Source of the DNA: an uncultured Eubacteriales bacterium
Lineage (GTDB): Bacteria > Bacillota > Clostridia > Oscillospirales > Oscillospiraceae
Reading direction: 5' to 3'
Length of the DNA stretch: 61,736 nucleotides
Assembly: GCA_900543085.1 (NCBI GenBank)
Contig: UQQF01000009.1
Coordinates: 1-61,736 of the forward strand
The notes beneath the pieces were generated by a model, which saw only the letters and a list, made by a program, of their open reading frames with translations, was not told the origin of the DNA and searched no databases. Below, piece by piece: positions 15,656 through 25,056 of this stretch. A program made the position numbers and the translations under genes. How positions within the stretch are numbered: position 1 is the stretch's first letter; every line of letters begins with the position of its first letter.

Positions 15656-18600
15656 CTATGCAACGTTTGGATATCTAATATATACGTACTCAAATATTTT
15701 TTGGCGATACCTTGAAATGCTAACTTCATCATAACACTCCGGCAGATCTGCCCACAGTGTATCCCGAATCAGGTTATCCACGGCCGCCTTGGTCTCCTGC
15801 TTATCGGTCCAGTGATCCAGCTCTGCAATTTTAGCCTTTACCTTGGCCAGCAGGTCAACCGCCACATGCTTGATTTTCTGAATATCCTGTTTGGACAGAT
15901 TTTCAGAGAAGAGTAAATCATACAGGGATAGCTCCTCATCGCTGGAGAAGCCCTCCCGGACATACCGCTGCTCCTCTTGATCCATGCTGTTGGCCAGATC
16001 CATCAGGTCCATAAACGTTTTTTCAATGGTCGCCCGGTTCTGTTCACTGTTGTAGTCATCAATGATTTTTTGATATCGCTCATAGTAGTTGATTCTCTGC
16101 GGATTTGCAAACAGCAGTTCGTTGAGACGCTGCTGGATCAAGTCGTCCATGTCTTTCAGAATCAGATTTTTTCGCTTTACCTTTGCAAACTCCCGGCGGA
16201 GCAGGGCAAAGTCGATCTTGCTGATGTCGAACTGGCGGGAGGGGGTCAGACCTTCGCTGGGAGTATCCACCTGCACATACTCGCTGATGATGCCGTTGAT
16301 TTCCACCATCAGCTCCACATTGCTGGCGTGTTTGCGCTTTTTCTGGAGCTGGTGGAAGATTGCGACAATCGCCTCGTACTCTTTTCGGGTATCTGCCGAG
16401 ACGTCGTCCCGGTCGGCATACTTCATCATCCGAATCAATTCGGAGGCATACGTCTGAAACTGCTTGCGCTCCTCCAGGGTTCCGCTGACTGCATTGGCCC
16501 CATCCTCCAGCCGAGCCATTTTCTCAAAATCCTTTGCGTCAATCAATGTCTGTAAGTTGAAATTGTGACTCAGCAAAAAGTCCTTGGCGGCGGAGATGGT
16601 ATCCAGAATACGGGCAATCAGTGTTTCCTTATCTATTGTGGGGTCTGTCCCACCCTGACCACCCACATTCGCTGTGTAATCTGCCAGCGCTTTCCTCAAG
16701 GCCTTCACGATTCCGATGTAGTCCACAATCAGGCCATTGCTCTTTCCCTCTGCCACCCGGTTGGCTCGGGCGATGGTCTGCATCAGGGTGTGAGCTTTCA
16801 AGGGCTTGTCTAAATACAGGCAGGACAGGCACTTGACGTCAAAGCCGGTGAGCCACATGGCGCACACAAATACTACCCGCAGAGGATTATCCGGGTCCTT
16901 GAACTCCTTGTCCAGCTCACGCTTCTCCATCTTCTCCCGATGGTATTTGATATCCAGGCCCCATTTCTGGAAGGTCTGGACCTCGTTTTGCTCCTGACTG
17001 ACCACGACAGCCATTTCCGTTTCTTTCATCCAACTGATTTTTCGCGCCAGCTCCTGGTTTTCCTGCTGTGTTGTGTGTTTGCGCTGGGCCTCTAAATACT
17101 CAATTTCCTGGTTCCAGTATTTTTGCACTAGATTATACATCCGTACGCAGGAGACTTTATTGAGGCACACGAACATGGCCTTCCCGCTGGTCCACAAATC
17201 GGAGTAGTGCCCCACAAAATCCTTGGCGATGGAGTCCAGCCGCTGCTCAGCGGTTAACAGGTGGATTTCCTTGGCAAACTCTCGCTCTAGCTTTTCCTGT
17301 TGGTCTACATCCAGGTCTGCCTGTTCGATGGCGTCCAGGATTCGCTCATTAATCTCCGGGTTGTGGAGGTCGGCAATTTTATCCCCCCGGTTCTCGTAGT
17401 ACAGCGGCACCGTGGCCCCGTCCTCCACAGCCCGCTTGAAGTCGTACACCGATATGTAACCGCCAAAGGTGCGGGCGGTGAGGTTGTCATCCGAGAGCAA
17501 CGGCGTTCCGGTAAAGCCAATGCGGGAAGCGGTGGGCAGCAGATGCAGCATATTCTCGGCAAAAACGCCATACTGGCTGCGGTGGGCCTCATCGGAGAGG
17601 ATGAGGACATCGTGGTCGGGGTGGAGGGGCTGGGCGTCCGGCTGATTGAACTTTTGGATTAGGGTGAAGATAAAGCTGGGGTTGCCCCGCAGTTTAGCAA
17701 TCAGATCATCACCGTTGGTGGCCATAAACTGCCCGGCTTTGGCCTTGCCAAGCAGGCCGCAGTTTTCAAAGGTTTCGCTGATTTGTTTATTCAGTTCCTC
17801 GCGGTCGGTTAACACCACAATGGTTGGTGAACCGGCAAATTTTCGGCGAATTTTCTGAGCCAGAAATACCATCGAGTAGCTCTTGCCGCTGCCCTGTGTG
17901 TGCCAGAACACCCCCAACTTTCCGTTTTTCAGCTCGCGAGCCGCGTAGGTTTTTATCGCCTCGTTGACACCAAGATATTGATGGTTTCGAGCTAGAATTT
18001 TGGAGGTGTGGCCGCCGGAGTGGTCAAAGAGAATGAAATTCTCGAGCAGGTTCAAAAAGTTATCTTTTTTGCAAATACCCCGCAGCATGGTCTCCAGAGC
18101 TACACTGCCGACTTCCTGCTCGCTTAGGCGCTTCCATTCGTGAAAGAACTCGTATTTGCTGCCAAGCGTACCCACCTTGGCCTCCAGGCCATTGGAGAGG
18201 ATGAGAAAGGCGTTGTAGTAAAACAGATGGGGGATGGTATCCAGATAGTCGGTGTAGTTGTCTGTGTAGGCGTTTTGCACATCCACCGTGTTCTTTTTCA
18301 GCTCTATAAACAGCAAGGAATCCCGTTGACAAAGCCTACGATGTCCGTCCTGCGGCGGTAGAGGTAGCCATGAATTTTTAGTTCCTTGATGGCCAGGAAG
18401 TGATTGTTGGACGGGTTTTGAAAGTCGATAATCCGAGCGCGCTTTTCCGCGGTTTTGCCGTCGGGACGCTTGACGGTAACAGGGATACCGTCCCGGATAA
18501 GGGCGTATTTTTCCTCGTTGATCTGAATCAGAGAGGCGGTGGAAAGGTGTTGCTCCATCTTTTTATGGGCCTCGTCTAGTTGGGCGGGAGTGAGCCACGG

Positions 18601-18792
18601 GTTCAGGCGCTTCAGCGCCTGCCGAAAATACCGGGTGAGCAGTATTTCACGGTAGCTTGTCCGGCCGAAGGTGCCGTCCTTGCCAAGCTTCTCCGTATTG
18701 TAGGCATAGGCGACCTTCCAGCCCAGTTCCCGCTCCAGCAGGCGCCCGGCCGATTCCTGGACGAGAATGTTTTCGGAGTAGTCGTAGCTCAT
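15656..18792 (-). pseudogene. hsdR: Type I restriction enzyme R subunit (HsdR), frameshifted
   Basis: The reading frame is split. 18304-18792 encodes the first 162 aa and 15656-18316 the remaining 886. One T is missing in CCT(T)TG around 18315-18316; restoring it gives GIPLLFIELKK, the ExK half of the PD-(D/E)xK nuclease motif that follows DIVGFVNG. The rest is intact: Walker A TQGSGKS, LTDREELN, LSDEAHRS (DEAH box), GFTGTPL and the late ARANRVAEGKSNG motif of the SF2 translocase, then the C-terminal HsdM-binding region. As read, the endonuclease is lost or separate, while methylation could persist. A sequencing error in a short T-run must be excluded. Confidence 0.88.
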
Positions 18793-18801
18793 AGGAGTAT
18801 C

Positions 18802-19545
18802 CTACCTCCTTGAGCCGGTAAATTTTGTGAGCGGTTTCGATAAAATGTCGTTTTCCCACAGGCGATTAAAGTACTCTTCATACAGTCGAAATCCCCTTCC
18901 GCCTTTGACAAATTTATAGGTAATAGTCTGTTGGCTATCATATCCATACCAGTATGGCCCAACGTAAAGGCTGTTGTCAGTTCGCCAATAAAAATCTAAT
19001 GTCATAGTGTCATATCCTTTCACTATGATTTTCCCCTTTGTGTTTCTGTCGTTTAATTTATTTGCCCATTCTATAAGCTTCTCAATAGTATTTCTAATAT
19101 TTGCCTTTTCTTCTGCTTTCTCTCGCTCTGAAATAAAATGGGAGTTTGGATCCATAGTAAGAATTCGAAAATTTACACCTTTTTTAAGATATGCTAAAAT
19201 TTGATTTTCTGTTTGTGCTGTTCGAAAAGAATTTAACCCGAATGCAATGACGTCAACTTGATGTCGAACCTTTTCTAACTGTTCGTCACAATCCTTATTC
19301 ATTTCTGCGCGAGTTGAAGTAATAGCTTCAATTTTCCATTCATCTAACGGATTAAGCTGAATTCGATCAACGAAAAGAGCTGTTAACAAAATAACCAGGC
19401 CAGAGGCAATTAATGAACATCCAATACTAATCCATAGGTTTTCCTTAGTACACCAAACGTATAAATCTAACAATATGGAAAAAATGCCAGCAATGAAAGT
19501 GATTAGACCAGCAATAATTGATTTTAAATTGTACTTTTGAACCAT
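18802..19545 (-). CDS. Membrane-anchored protein with PLD-like C-terminal region, in the hsd operon
   Basis: 247 aa. Two transmembrane helices (about 9-32 and 38-59), then a cytoplasmic domain: VDVIAFGLNSFR, GVNFRILTMDPNS, SEREKAEEKANIR, and a final block with LYVGPYWYGYDSQQT and FRLYEEYFNRLWEN. The strand-helix order and the last block recall phospholipase D-like domains that lack the HKD catalytic motif, seen in some regulators and conflict proteins; this is my inference. Its ribosome site GGAGG is inside the last codons of hsdS and its stop is 10 nt before hsdR, so it is a built-in operon member. It is distinctly AT-rich, implying separate acquisition. Confidence 0.8.
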   Translation of the reverse strand: MVQKYNLKSIIAGLITFIAGIFSILLDLYVWCTKENLWISIGCSLIASGLVILLTALFVDRIQLNPLDEWKIEAITSTRAEMNKDCDEQLEKVRHQVDVIAFGLNSFRTAQTENQILAYLKKGVNFRILTMDPNSHFISEREKAEEKANIRNTIEKLIEWANKLNDRNTKGKIIVKGYDTMTLDFYWRTDNSLYVGPYWYGYDSQQTITYKFVKGGRGFRLYEEYFNRLWENDILSKPLTKFTGSRR

Positions 19546-19549
19546 AAAG

Positions 19550-20767
19550 TTATACCTCCACTTCTCCGCTCATCAGTTTGGGTAGTATGCGGTCACGGGC
19601 CTGCATGGCACCATATATTTGCTCATTCAGATTAAAGATCAATTCAAAAATAGGGGCTGCAAATTGTCCAAATTGATTTACCACTGTGGCCGGTGGAAGC
19701 AAATAAGTAAGAGCTTGTAGCTTATCTGCCTTGACCCGTTGCCGCCCATCGCTCCCACTCATGCTGTTGATTGCTGATTGCCTGAAACCATCCGTTCTGG
19801 CATGGAGATAAACCATATACGGATTCAACCGCTTTGATCGCATTACAATGTACTCAGTAGAACCTACCGCCCCTTCTGAAGATTGAATTCCGTGAACAAA
19901 GGCGGTTTTTCCATTCTCTAAGCATGGGGTTATTCTGGCAAGTAACGTATCTCCATTTTGAAATTTACTTCCTGAATTGGATGTGGTCTCACTGAACTCG
20001 GCCATATCCAGCACCATAGAGGATGTACTCAATGCAGACATGGGAACAAACTGCTTTATCCGGTCTTTGGTCAGTTGAACCTTTGGATCAAATTCAATCG
20101 CATCGCCAAGAGAGCACTTTTCCCACCCCTCCGGCACACCGTCCACGATTTTGGTGTGCTCATGGCCGGGGAAACGCAGGTCTACAAACCACTCTTTATA
20201 CAGCCGCTGGGCCGCTTCTTCCAGCAGTTTGATCTGCTTTCGGTTGTTTTCGATGAGGTCGTCATAGACGGAGAGAATATCGGCAATCTTTTTTTGTATC
20301 AAAGGATTGGGAAGTTTTATCTCAAGATTACCAATTTGCTTTAAGTTAATATTGGGCTGTGCCGACTGGCTTTGAATAGTGTTAACAACTGAAACAATTT
20401 GAGGCAAATTTAAATAATAATAAATAAATTGATGGTTGTATTTGCTTCTATCAACTCGAATTAGTGCAACAGCCTGATTTGTATTAGCCGGAACATCCTC
20501 TTCACGTAAAAGTGCAGTTTTCCCAAGATATACACCAGCCATGGAAAACAGTATATCCCCCGCTTGTAATTGTGAGCGTTTAAGTTTTTCATGTGTTTCA
20601 GGAGATATAAATAAAAACTCGCCAGATATGTTTCTGGAAGAAGTAATCATCTCAGAACGAATATATTTAACGCCATATTCTGTAAATCCTTCACCAATAT
20701 TAGACGGAGTAGTTCCTTTGGTTATAACAAGGCATAAATCACACAATTTTTTTGTTTCCCAACTCAC
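19550..20767 (-). CDS. hsdS: Type I restriction-modification specificity subunit (HsdS)
   Basis: 405 aa from a GTG that overlaps the hsdM stop (GTGA) with GGAGGAG upstream. The layout is two target-recognition domains (about 1-150 and 200-345), each followed by a conserved coiled-coil dimer: QKKIADILSVYDDLIENNRK with LLEEAAQRLYKEWF centrally, and FNLNEQIYGAMQARDRILPKLMSGEVEV (in part) at the end. HsdS sets the bipartite DNA sequence methylated by M2S and cut by R2M2S. The recognition domains are AT-rich relative to hsdM, the usual sign of domain exchange. The target sequence cannot be predicted by eye. Confidence 0.93.
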   Translation of the reverse strand: MSWETKKLCDLCLVITKGTTPSNIGEGFTEYGVKYIRSEMITSSRNISGEFLFISPETHEKLKRSQLQAGDILFSMAGVYLGKTALLREEDVPANTNQAVALIRVDRSKYNHQFIYYYLNLPQIVSVVNTIQSQSAQPNINLKQIGNLEIKLPNPLIQKKIADILSVYDDLIENNRKQIKLLEEAAQRLYKEWFVDLRFPGHEHTKIVDGVPEGWEKCSLGDAIEFDPKVQLTKDRIKQFVPMSALSTSSMVLDMAEFSETTSNSGSKFQNGDTLLARITPCLENGKTAFVHGIQSSEGAVGSTEYIVMRSKRLNPYMVYLHARTDGFRQSAINSMSGSDGRQRVKADKLQALTYLLPPATVVNQFGQFAAPIFELIFNLNEQIYGAMQARDRILPKLMSGEVEV

Positions 20768-22641
20768 AGCCCCATCTCCTCCCAATTCTTCGAGATGATC
20801 TCCATCAGCTGGCTGGACTCCTCCTGCAAGGAAAGCAACTCCTTGTGGATTTCCGTCATGCGCTGGTGGAAATCCACACCGTCGTCCTCGGTGGGGGCCA
20901 CGCCCACATAGGCACCGGGGGTGAGAGAATAGCCCTTGGCCTCGATTTCTTCCAGCGTGGCCACCTTGCACAGGCCGGGAATGTCGGCATAGTCACCCTC
21001 ACCAAATTTCTCGGTTAGCCACAGCGCATCCTCCACAATGGAAAGGTCATTCTGAAGCAGCTCGATATACTGGTCTGAAAAAGCCTGGATGCTTTTACGT
21101 TCTTTTTTAGGTGCCTGGGCCAATTTTTCCTTGCAGTCCTGCCGTTCTTCGTCGATTTCGGTTAACAGTGCATCTTTTAGATCCTCAAAATCTTCGATTC
21201 CGTCAATGGCAGAAAAGACTCTCTTGGCCGATTTGCCAATCAGGTATTCCCGCACCGTGCGGAAATAGCAAAGATATTCATGGAGCAATTCTTTGTATTT
21301 GTTCTTTTCGCCCCGATACAGCCACACAATGGCGTTCAGGTTTTTGAGCTGCCACTCGCTCCACTCGTTCAGGGTACGGTCCACCACGGTGTAATAGTTT
21401 CGGGCATCGATGAACAGTACTTTGTCCCGCAGTTCTTCCTTCTTGCCCCTGTCGAAGAACCACAGGGAACAGGGCAGGCTCTTGGTGTAGAAAAAGTTGT
21501 TGCCCACACTGACCATCACATCCACGTGGCCGGTTTTCACCAGCTTCTCCCGGATGTCCTTGTCTTTGCTCTGGCTGTCAGTGGCGGAGGAGGCCATGAC
21601 AAAGCCGGCCCGGCCATGCTCGTTCAGGTAAGAATAAAAGTAGGATATCCACAGATAGTTGGCGTTGCTGACCTCCTTATTCTTGTTGACCGCTGGCATC
21701 CCAAAGGGCAGCCTCCCTGCGCTCTGGGCCGATTCTGCCTTCACCTTGTCCACATTGAAGGGCGGGTTGGCCATCACGTAGTCGCAGCAGCCGTCCAAGT
21801 TGTGGGCGTCGTGGTAAAAGGTATTGGCCTCGTCCCCCGACTTGATGACTCCGGACAGGCCGTGGACCGCCAGATTCATCAGGCAAAGCTGGGCGTTGTA
21901 CTCCACCTTCTCCTGGCCATAGAAGGTCATAGTGTTGTTGGCCAGCATCCCGGCGTGTTCCACAAAGTCGCCAGTCTGGACGAACATCCCGCCGCTGCCA
22001 CAGGCCGGGTCCAGCAGGATGCCCTCCCTGGGCTCCAGAATGTTGACGATCATCTTCACCAGGGACTTGGGGGTGAAGAACACCCCATCGTCTTGTGCGA
22101 TGTTCTTGGCAAACTTGTTGAGGAAGTACTCATAGATGCGGCCGATCACGTCGCCGCCCACATCATCCAGAGCACTGTTGTTGAAGATCCGCAGCAGCTC
22201 GGCCAGCAACTCGTCGGAGAACATGGTGTAGTCCTTGGGCAGCACGCCGGCGAGCTGCTCGCTCTGCTCCTCTACCAGCTCCATGGCGTTGTTGACCACT
22301 TCGCCCAGGCTGTTCATGACCTGGCCGTTCCGATTAGTCAGCCCGGCGGCGGCGATGTTCTCCGGCAGTTCCACCAGATAGGCGTACTGAGCCTCTTTGG
22401 GGAGAAAAAGGGCGCTACGGGAGGCAAAGTCGCTTTTCTCTACCGGCAGCACCCGGCCGTTGCGCACGGGGCGGTTCTTTAGGATCTCAGCCTCCACCAG
22501 CTTGAAGCGGCTGTAGGCATAGCGCAGGAAAATCAGCCCCAAAACAGGCATACAATATTGGTTGGATGTCAGCTTGGACCCGGCCCGCAGCAGGTCGGCA
22601 GATTCCCACAGCTCTGTTTCAAGTTTGCGGATGTTAATCAT
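20764..22641 (-). CDS. hsdM: Type I restriction-modification DNA methyltransferase subunit (HsdM)
   Basis: 625 aa from an ATG with CTGGAGG 6-7 nt upstream (an earlier in-frame ATG adds a non-conserved tail). An N-terminal helical bundle is followed by the N6-adenine methyltransferase domain, with SAM-binding DPACGSGGMF and catalytic NPPF in VMANPPFNVDK. GVFFTPKSLVKMIV before it and FYGQEKVEYNAQLC after it are standard HsdM features. It is the first gene of the operon hsdM-hsdS-membrane protein-hsdR. It should be functional, so the host DNA is probably methylated at the HsdS-defined site. Confidence 0.95.
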   Translation of the reverse strand: MINIRKLETELWESADLLRAGSKLTSNQYCMPVLGLIFLRYAYSRFKLVEAEILKNRPVRNGRVLPVEKSDFASRSALFLPKEAQYAYLVELPENIAAAGLTNRNGQVMNSLGEVVNNAMELVEEQSEQLAGVLPKDYTMFSDELLAELLRIFNNSALDDVGGDVIGRIYEYFLNKFAKNIAQDDGVFFTPKSLVKMIVNILEPREGILLDPACGSGGMFVQTGDFVEHAGMLANNTMTFYGQEKVEYNAQLCLMNLAVHGLSGVIKSGDEANTFYHDAHNLDGCCDYVMANPPFNVDKVKAESAQSAGRLPFGMPAVNKNKEVSNANYLWISYFYSYLNEHGRAGFVMASSATDSQSKDKDIREKLVKTGHVDVMVSVGNNFFYTKSLPCSLWFFDRGKKEELRDKVLFIDARNYYTVVDRTLNEWSEWQLKNLNAIVWLYRGEKNKYKELLHEYLCYFRTVREYLIGKSAKRVFSAIDGIEDFEDLKDALLTEIDEERQDCKEKLAQAPKKERKSIQAFSDQYIELLQNDLSIVEDALWLTEKFGEGDYADIPGLCKVATLEEIEAKGYSLTPGAYVGVAPTEDDGVDFHQRMTEIHKELLSLQEESSQLMEIISKNWEEMGL

Positions 22642-22874
22642 TATTTTCCTCCAGTTGTGCTCGAACTGTCCACTGAATTTCGACCAACAAATCTTATCCA
22701 TCGGTTTATCTATTAATTATACCAGTTATGAGAATTTCCCGCAAGATAAGCCGCGGCTCGATCAAAACAGGTGTGCGATATCTGCCTTTTCCCAGTGCAG
22801 CTAAACAAGGCTATATAGACTCGTGGAAATAAAGCCGTCATAATATGAAAGCTTAGATTTTTTCTGCAACGGTA

Positions 22875-22891
22875 CGTTCCAAAATGGAACG
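22875..22891. promoter_or_regulatory. Inverted repeat between hsdM and the sigma-like gene
   Basis: CGTTCCA-AAA-TGGAACG, a 7-bp perfect inverted repeat in the 267-bp region upstream of the hsd operon. It could be an operator for one of the element's regulators or a weak terminator for the sigma-like gene. No strong promoter was identified with confidence here. Confidence 0.4.
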
Positions 22892-22908
22892 CACCCCGGT
22901 TCTTTTAC

Positions 22909-23541
22909 TCAATACCACCACGGCAATTCCAGCCGCAAATCGTCAATCGCCTGCGCGTCGAGCGCACGCGCCCGGTTCTCGCTTAGATGGAAGTGCCGTG
23001 CGGCGGCGGTGAGCGGGTGCTCTGCGCCGTCGGTGAAGCCGTGGCGGTAGAGCAGCCATGTCTGCTCGCGGGCGGTGAGGTTGTCCAGCCCGGCGTACAA
23101 CTCCGCAAGCTGCTCGCGCCGCAGTACGACCTGCTCCGGTGTCTGCGTGTGCGGGTCGGCGACGGCCTCTATCCGCAGCAGCCGTTCGCCGGCGTCGAGC
23201 ACGTCGTCGAGGTACACGCGCTGCAAGCCGTTGCTCTCCAGCCGCCGCTCAAACTGCGAGAGCGCCGCGCGGACGCAGTCCGTCATGGTGTTGCGTATCG
23301 CCGGGGCGGCGTAGGTGAGGAATTTCATGCCGCGCGTTGCATCGAACCGGTCAATCGCGCTCAGCAGCCCGATGCAGCCCTCCTGTACGAGGTCGTCCAC
23401 GTCTAGGCCGCTTTCGCCTGCTTTGCCATACACCTCAAGCGCCGTCCTGCGGATGAAGCCGAGGTTGTTCTCTATGAGCCGTTCCCGTGCGTCGGCGTCT
23501 CCGGCCTGTGCGAGCGCGCATAGCCGCTCATTGTCCGGCAT
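22909..23541 (-). CDS. Sigma-70-like RNA polymerase sigma factor of the element
   Basis: 210 aa from the ATG with AAGGAG 7 nt upstream. Residues about 20-90 are sigma region 2 (ENNLGFIRRTALEV, DVDDLVQEGCIGLLSAIDRFD, MKFLTYAAPAIRN). Region 3 is abbreviated, and region 4 near the C-terminus (LDNLTAREQTWLLYRHGF, HFHLSENRARALD) carries a degenerate HTH. Tn916-like and related elements often carry such proteins, which may drive element or cargo genes. It overlaps the end of the upstream regulator gene by 14 nt, indicating co-expression. Its target promoters are unknown. Confidence 0.85.
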   Translation of the reverse strand: MPDNERLCALAQAGDADARERLIENNLGFIRRTALEVYGKAGESGLDVDDLVQEGCIGLLSAIDRFDATRGMKFLTYAAPAIRNTMTDCVRAALSQFERRLESNGLQRVYLDDVLDAGERLLRIEAVADPHTQTPEQVVLRREQLAELYAGLDNLTAREQTWLLYRHGFTDGAEHPLTAAARHFHLSENRARALDAQAIDDLRLELPWWY

Positions 23542-24361
23542 CCTGCTGCTCCTTGGCGTAGTCCATGGTGGCCTGCGCAAACTCCGCGAGCGCCCGGCCG
23601 AGCTTTTCGAGCGCCTCTGGCTGCGCGCCCTCCATGCCGGCGACGCTCTGTGTGACGGCTGACGCGAACAGCTCGGGCGTCACCTGCGCCTTTTGTATCT
23701 CCCCGCCCTTGGTCAGCGAGGCGTACATCTGCTGCGTGACCTCTTTGGTAAGCGACTGCGCCGCCGTTAGGTCGTTGCCCAGCTCTTTCTTGACCTCTTT
23801 GAGCGCAGCCATGAAAGCGTTTTGTATCGTGGTGAGGTCGGCTTGGTACACCGGCACGCGCTGCCGGTTCGCGTCCCGCGTGGCCTGAACGGCGGCGTCG
23901 GTCTTGACGTCGCGGCGCAGCATCGCGCTGATGGTGGAATACATCTGGTTCTGCGCGGCAAAGCCCTCCGCGAGCGTGTCGTTGAAGTACTGCTCAATCA
24001 TGTATGTGACCTCGGCAAAGCGCGGGCTTTCCAGCAGCCGGTTTACAATCTCCGCGTTGACCCGGCCTGTGTAGAGGTTCCGCGCCGCCTGTACGGACAG
24101 ACCCAGTTCCTCCACGTCGTAGTTCTTGCGGTCGGGGACGTTGACCACGCCGAGCAGGAAGTCTGTGGAGACGTTGAACGCCTTGGCGATGCGTATAATG
24201 TGCTCGGCGCTTATCTTGTCCGTCTTACCGGAGACGAAGCGGCTGACGGCGCTTTCCGTGCTGCCGATGCGCGATGCAAGCTGCGCCTGTGTTATCCCGC
24301 GCTCTTTCAGCAGCTCCTGTATGCGCTCCCGGACGTTCCCGGGCAGGTATTCGCCATCCAT
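23528..24361 (-). CDS. XRE-family regulator with long C-terminal helical domain
   Basis: 277 aa from the ATG with AGAAAGAGG 8 nt upstream. Residues about 8-75 are a Cro/C1-type HTH (RIQELLKERGITQAQLASRI, GSTESAVSRFVSGK, FNVSTDFLLG). The remainder is unusual: about 200 residues of mostly helical, Gln/Ala-rich sequence (RDVKTDAAVQATRDANRQR, NDLTAAQSLTKEVTQQMYA), which may form coiled coils. It is divergent from the primase gene and upstream of the sigma-like gene, so it is the probable master regulator of element transfer and replication genes. The ligand or cleavage trigger is unknown. Confidence 0.85.
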   Translation of the reverse strand: MDGEYLPGNVRERIQELLKERGITQAQLASRIGSTESAVSRFVSGKTDKISAEHIIRIAKAFNVSTDFLLGVVNVPDRKNYDVEELGLSVQAARNLYTGRVNAEIVNRLLESPRFAEVTYMIEQYFNDTLAEGFAAQNQMYSTISAMLRRDVKTDAAVQATRDANRQRVPVYQADLTTIQNAFMAALKEVKKELGNDLTAAQSLTKEVTQQMYASLTKGGEIQKAQVTPELFASAVTQSVAGMEGAQPEALEKLGRALAEFAQATMDYAKEQQDAGQ

Positions 24362-24576
24362 GTGCGGCACCTCTTTCTGGTAAACTTTCTCTGGCTATTA
24401 TACTCGAATACGACGCCGCTGGCAATGCTTTGCCGCCCCTCGCTCTTGCAAAAGTGCAAGAACGCGGGGCGGTTTTTTGCTTTTCTTGCAGTTTTGCGGG
24501 ATTTTAAGGCTCAAGGGCATTACCTCCGTATATTCAGGCAGACGGGCAAAGACCGTCAATCTATTTTCAGGAGGTA
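24362..24576. promoter_or_regulatory. Divergent control region with hairpin over the primase ribosome site
   Basis: It contains CTTGCA-aaag-TGCAAG (about 24446-24460), a palindrome suitable for the XRE regulator, and further TTGCA half-sites. A perfect 12-bp inverted repeat GGCATTACCTCC (24516-24527)/GGAGGTAATGCC (24570-24581) places the primase AGGAGG site and ATG in a stem. The 42-nt loop has its own GACGG/CCGTC hairpin. This could keep translation off until the RNA is remodelled. Confidence 0.6.
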
Positions 24577-25056
24577 ATGCCTTTGAATCTGTACGAAACC
24601 GTAAAAGCGTCGGTGAGCGTGCCGGAGGCCGCGGAGCGCTATGGGCTGGACGTGGGACGGTCGGGCATGACGCGCTGCATCTTTCACGACGACCGGAACC
24701 CGAGCATGAAGCTCAACGAGGACTACTTCTACTGCTTCGGCTGTGGTGAGCACGGCGACGTGATCGACCTCACGGCACGGCTGTTCGGCCTGAGCAGCTT
24801 TGAGGCCGCGAAGAAGCTCGCCTACGACTTCGGCCTCTCCCTGGACAGGACGCCAAACGTGAGCAGGCGGCGCACGCGGCAGCAAGCGCTGACGGAGTAT
24901 TTTCACCGGCTGCGGTGCTGGAAAGCCGAGTTCGCTCCGCGCTCACCTGACGACGAACCGGACAAGCGCTATGTTGAAGCCTGCAAGAAACTGGACTACA
25001 TTGAGTACCTGATGAGGGAGGCGCGTTGGAATGGCAAAGAGCAAAAGGTCGTCTGA
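24577..25056 (+). CDS. CHC2 zinc-finger DNA primase-like protein
   Basis: 159 aa, made almost only of the primase zinc-binding domain. CIFHDDRNPSMKLNEDYFYC and the following GCGEHGDVIDL show the CxxH...CxxC ligands (about residues 34-57), and the helical part ends SSFEAAKKLAYDFGLSL. The catalytic TOPRIM domain is absent, so it must act with the downstream helicase protein, whose gene overlaps it by 26 nt. Together they resemble the split primase/helicase modules of clostridial integrative elements, used to replicate the excised circle. The start codon is inside a stem-loop. Confidence 0.9.
   Translation: MPLNLYETVKASVSVPEAAERYGLDVGRSGMTRCIFHDDRNPSMKLNEDYFYCFGCGEHGDVIDLTARLFGLSSFEAAKKLAYDFGLSLDRTPNVSRRRTRQQALTEYFHRLRCWKAEFAPRSPDDEPDKRYVEACKKLDYIEYLMREARWNGKEQKVV

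Noticed and set aside
18300..18330. Phase-variable switching of hsdR
   Set aside because: Only a two-to-three T run is involved, with no simple-sequence repeat able to slip at useful rates.
22909..23580. Start of the sigma-like gene at the earliest in-frame codon (23580)
   Set aside because: That extension lies within the upstream regulator's coding sequence and lacks a ribosome site; the ATG at 23541 has AAGGAG at proper spacing.
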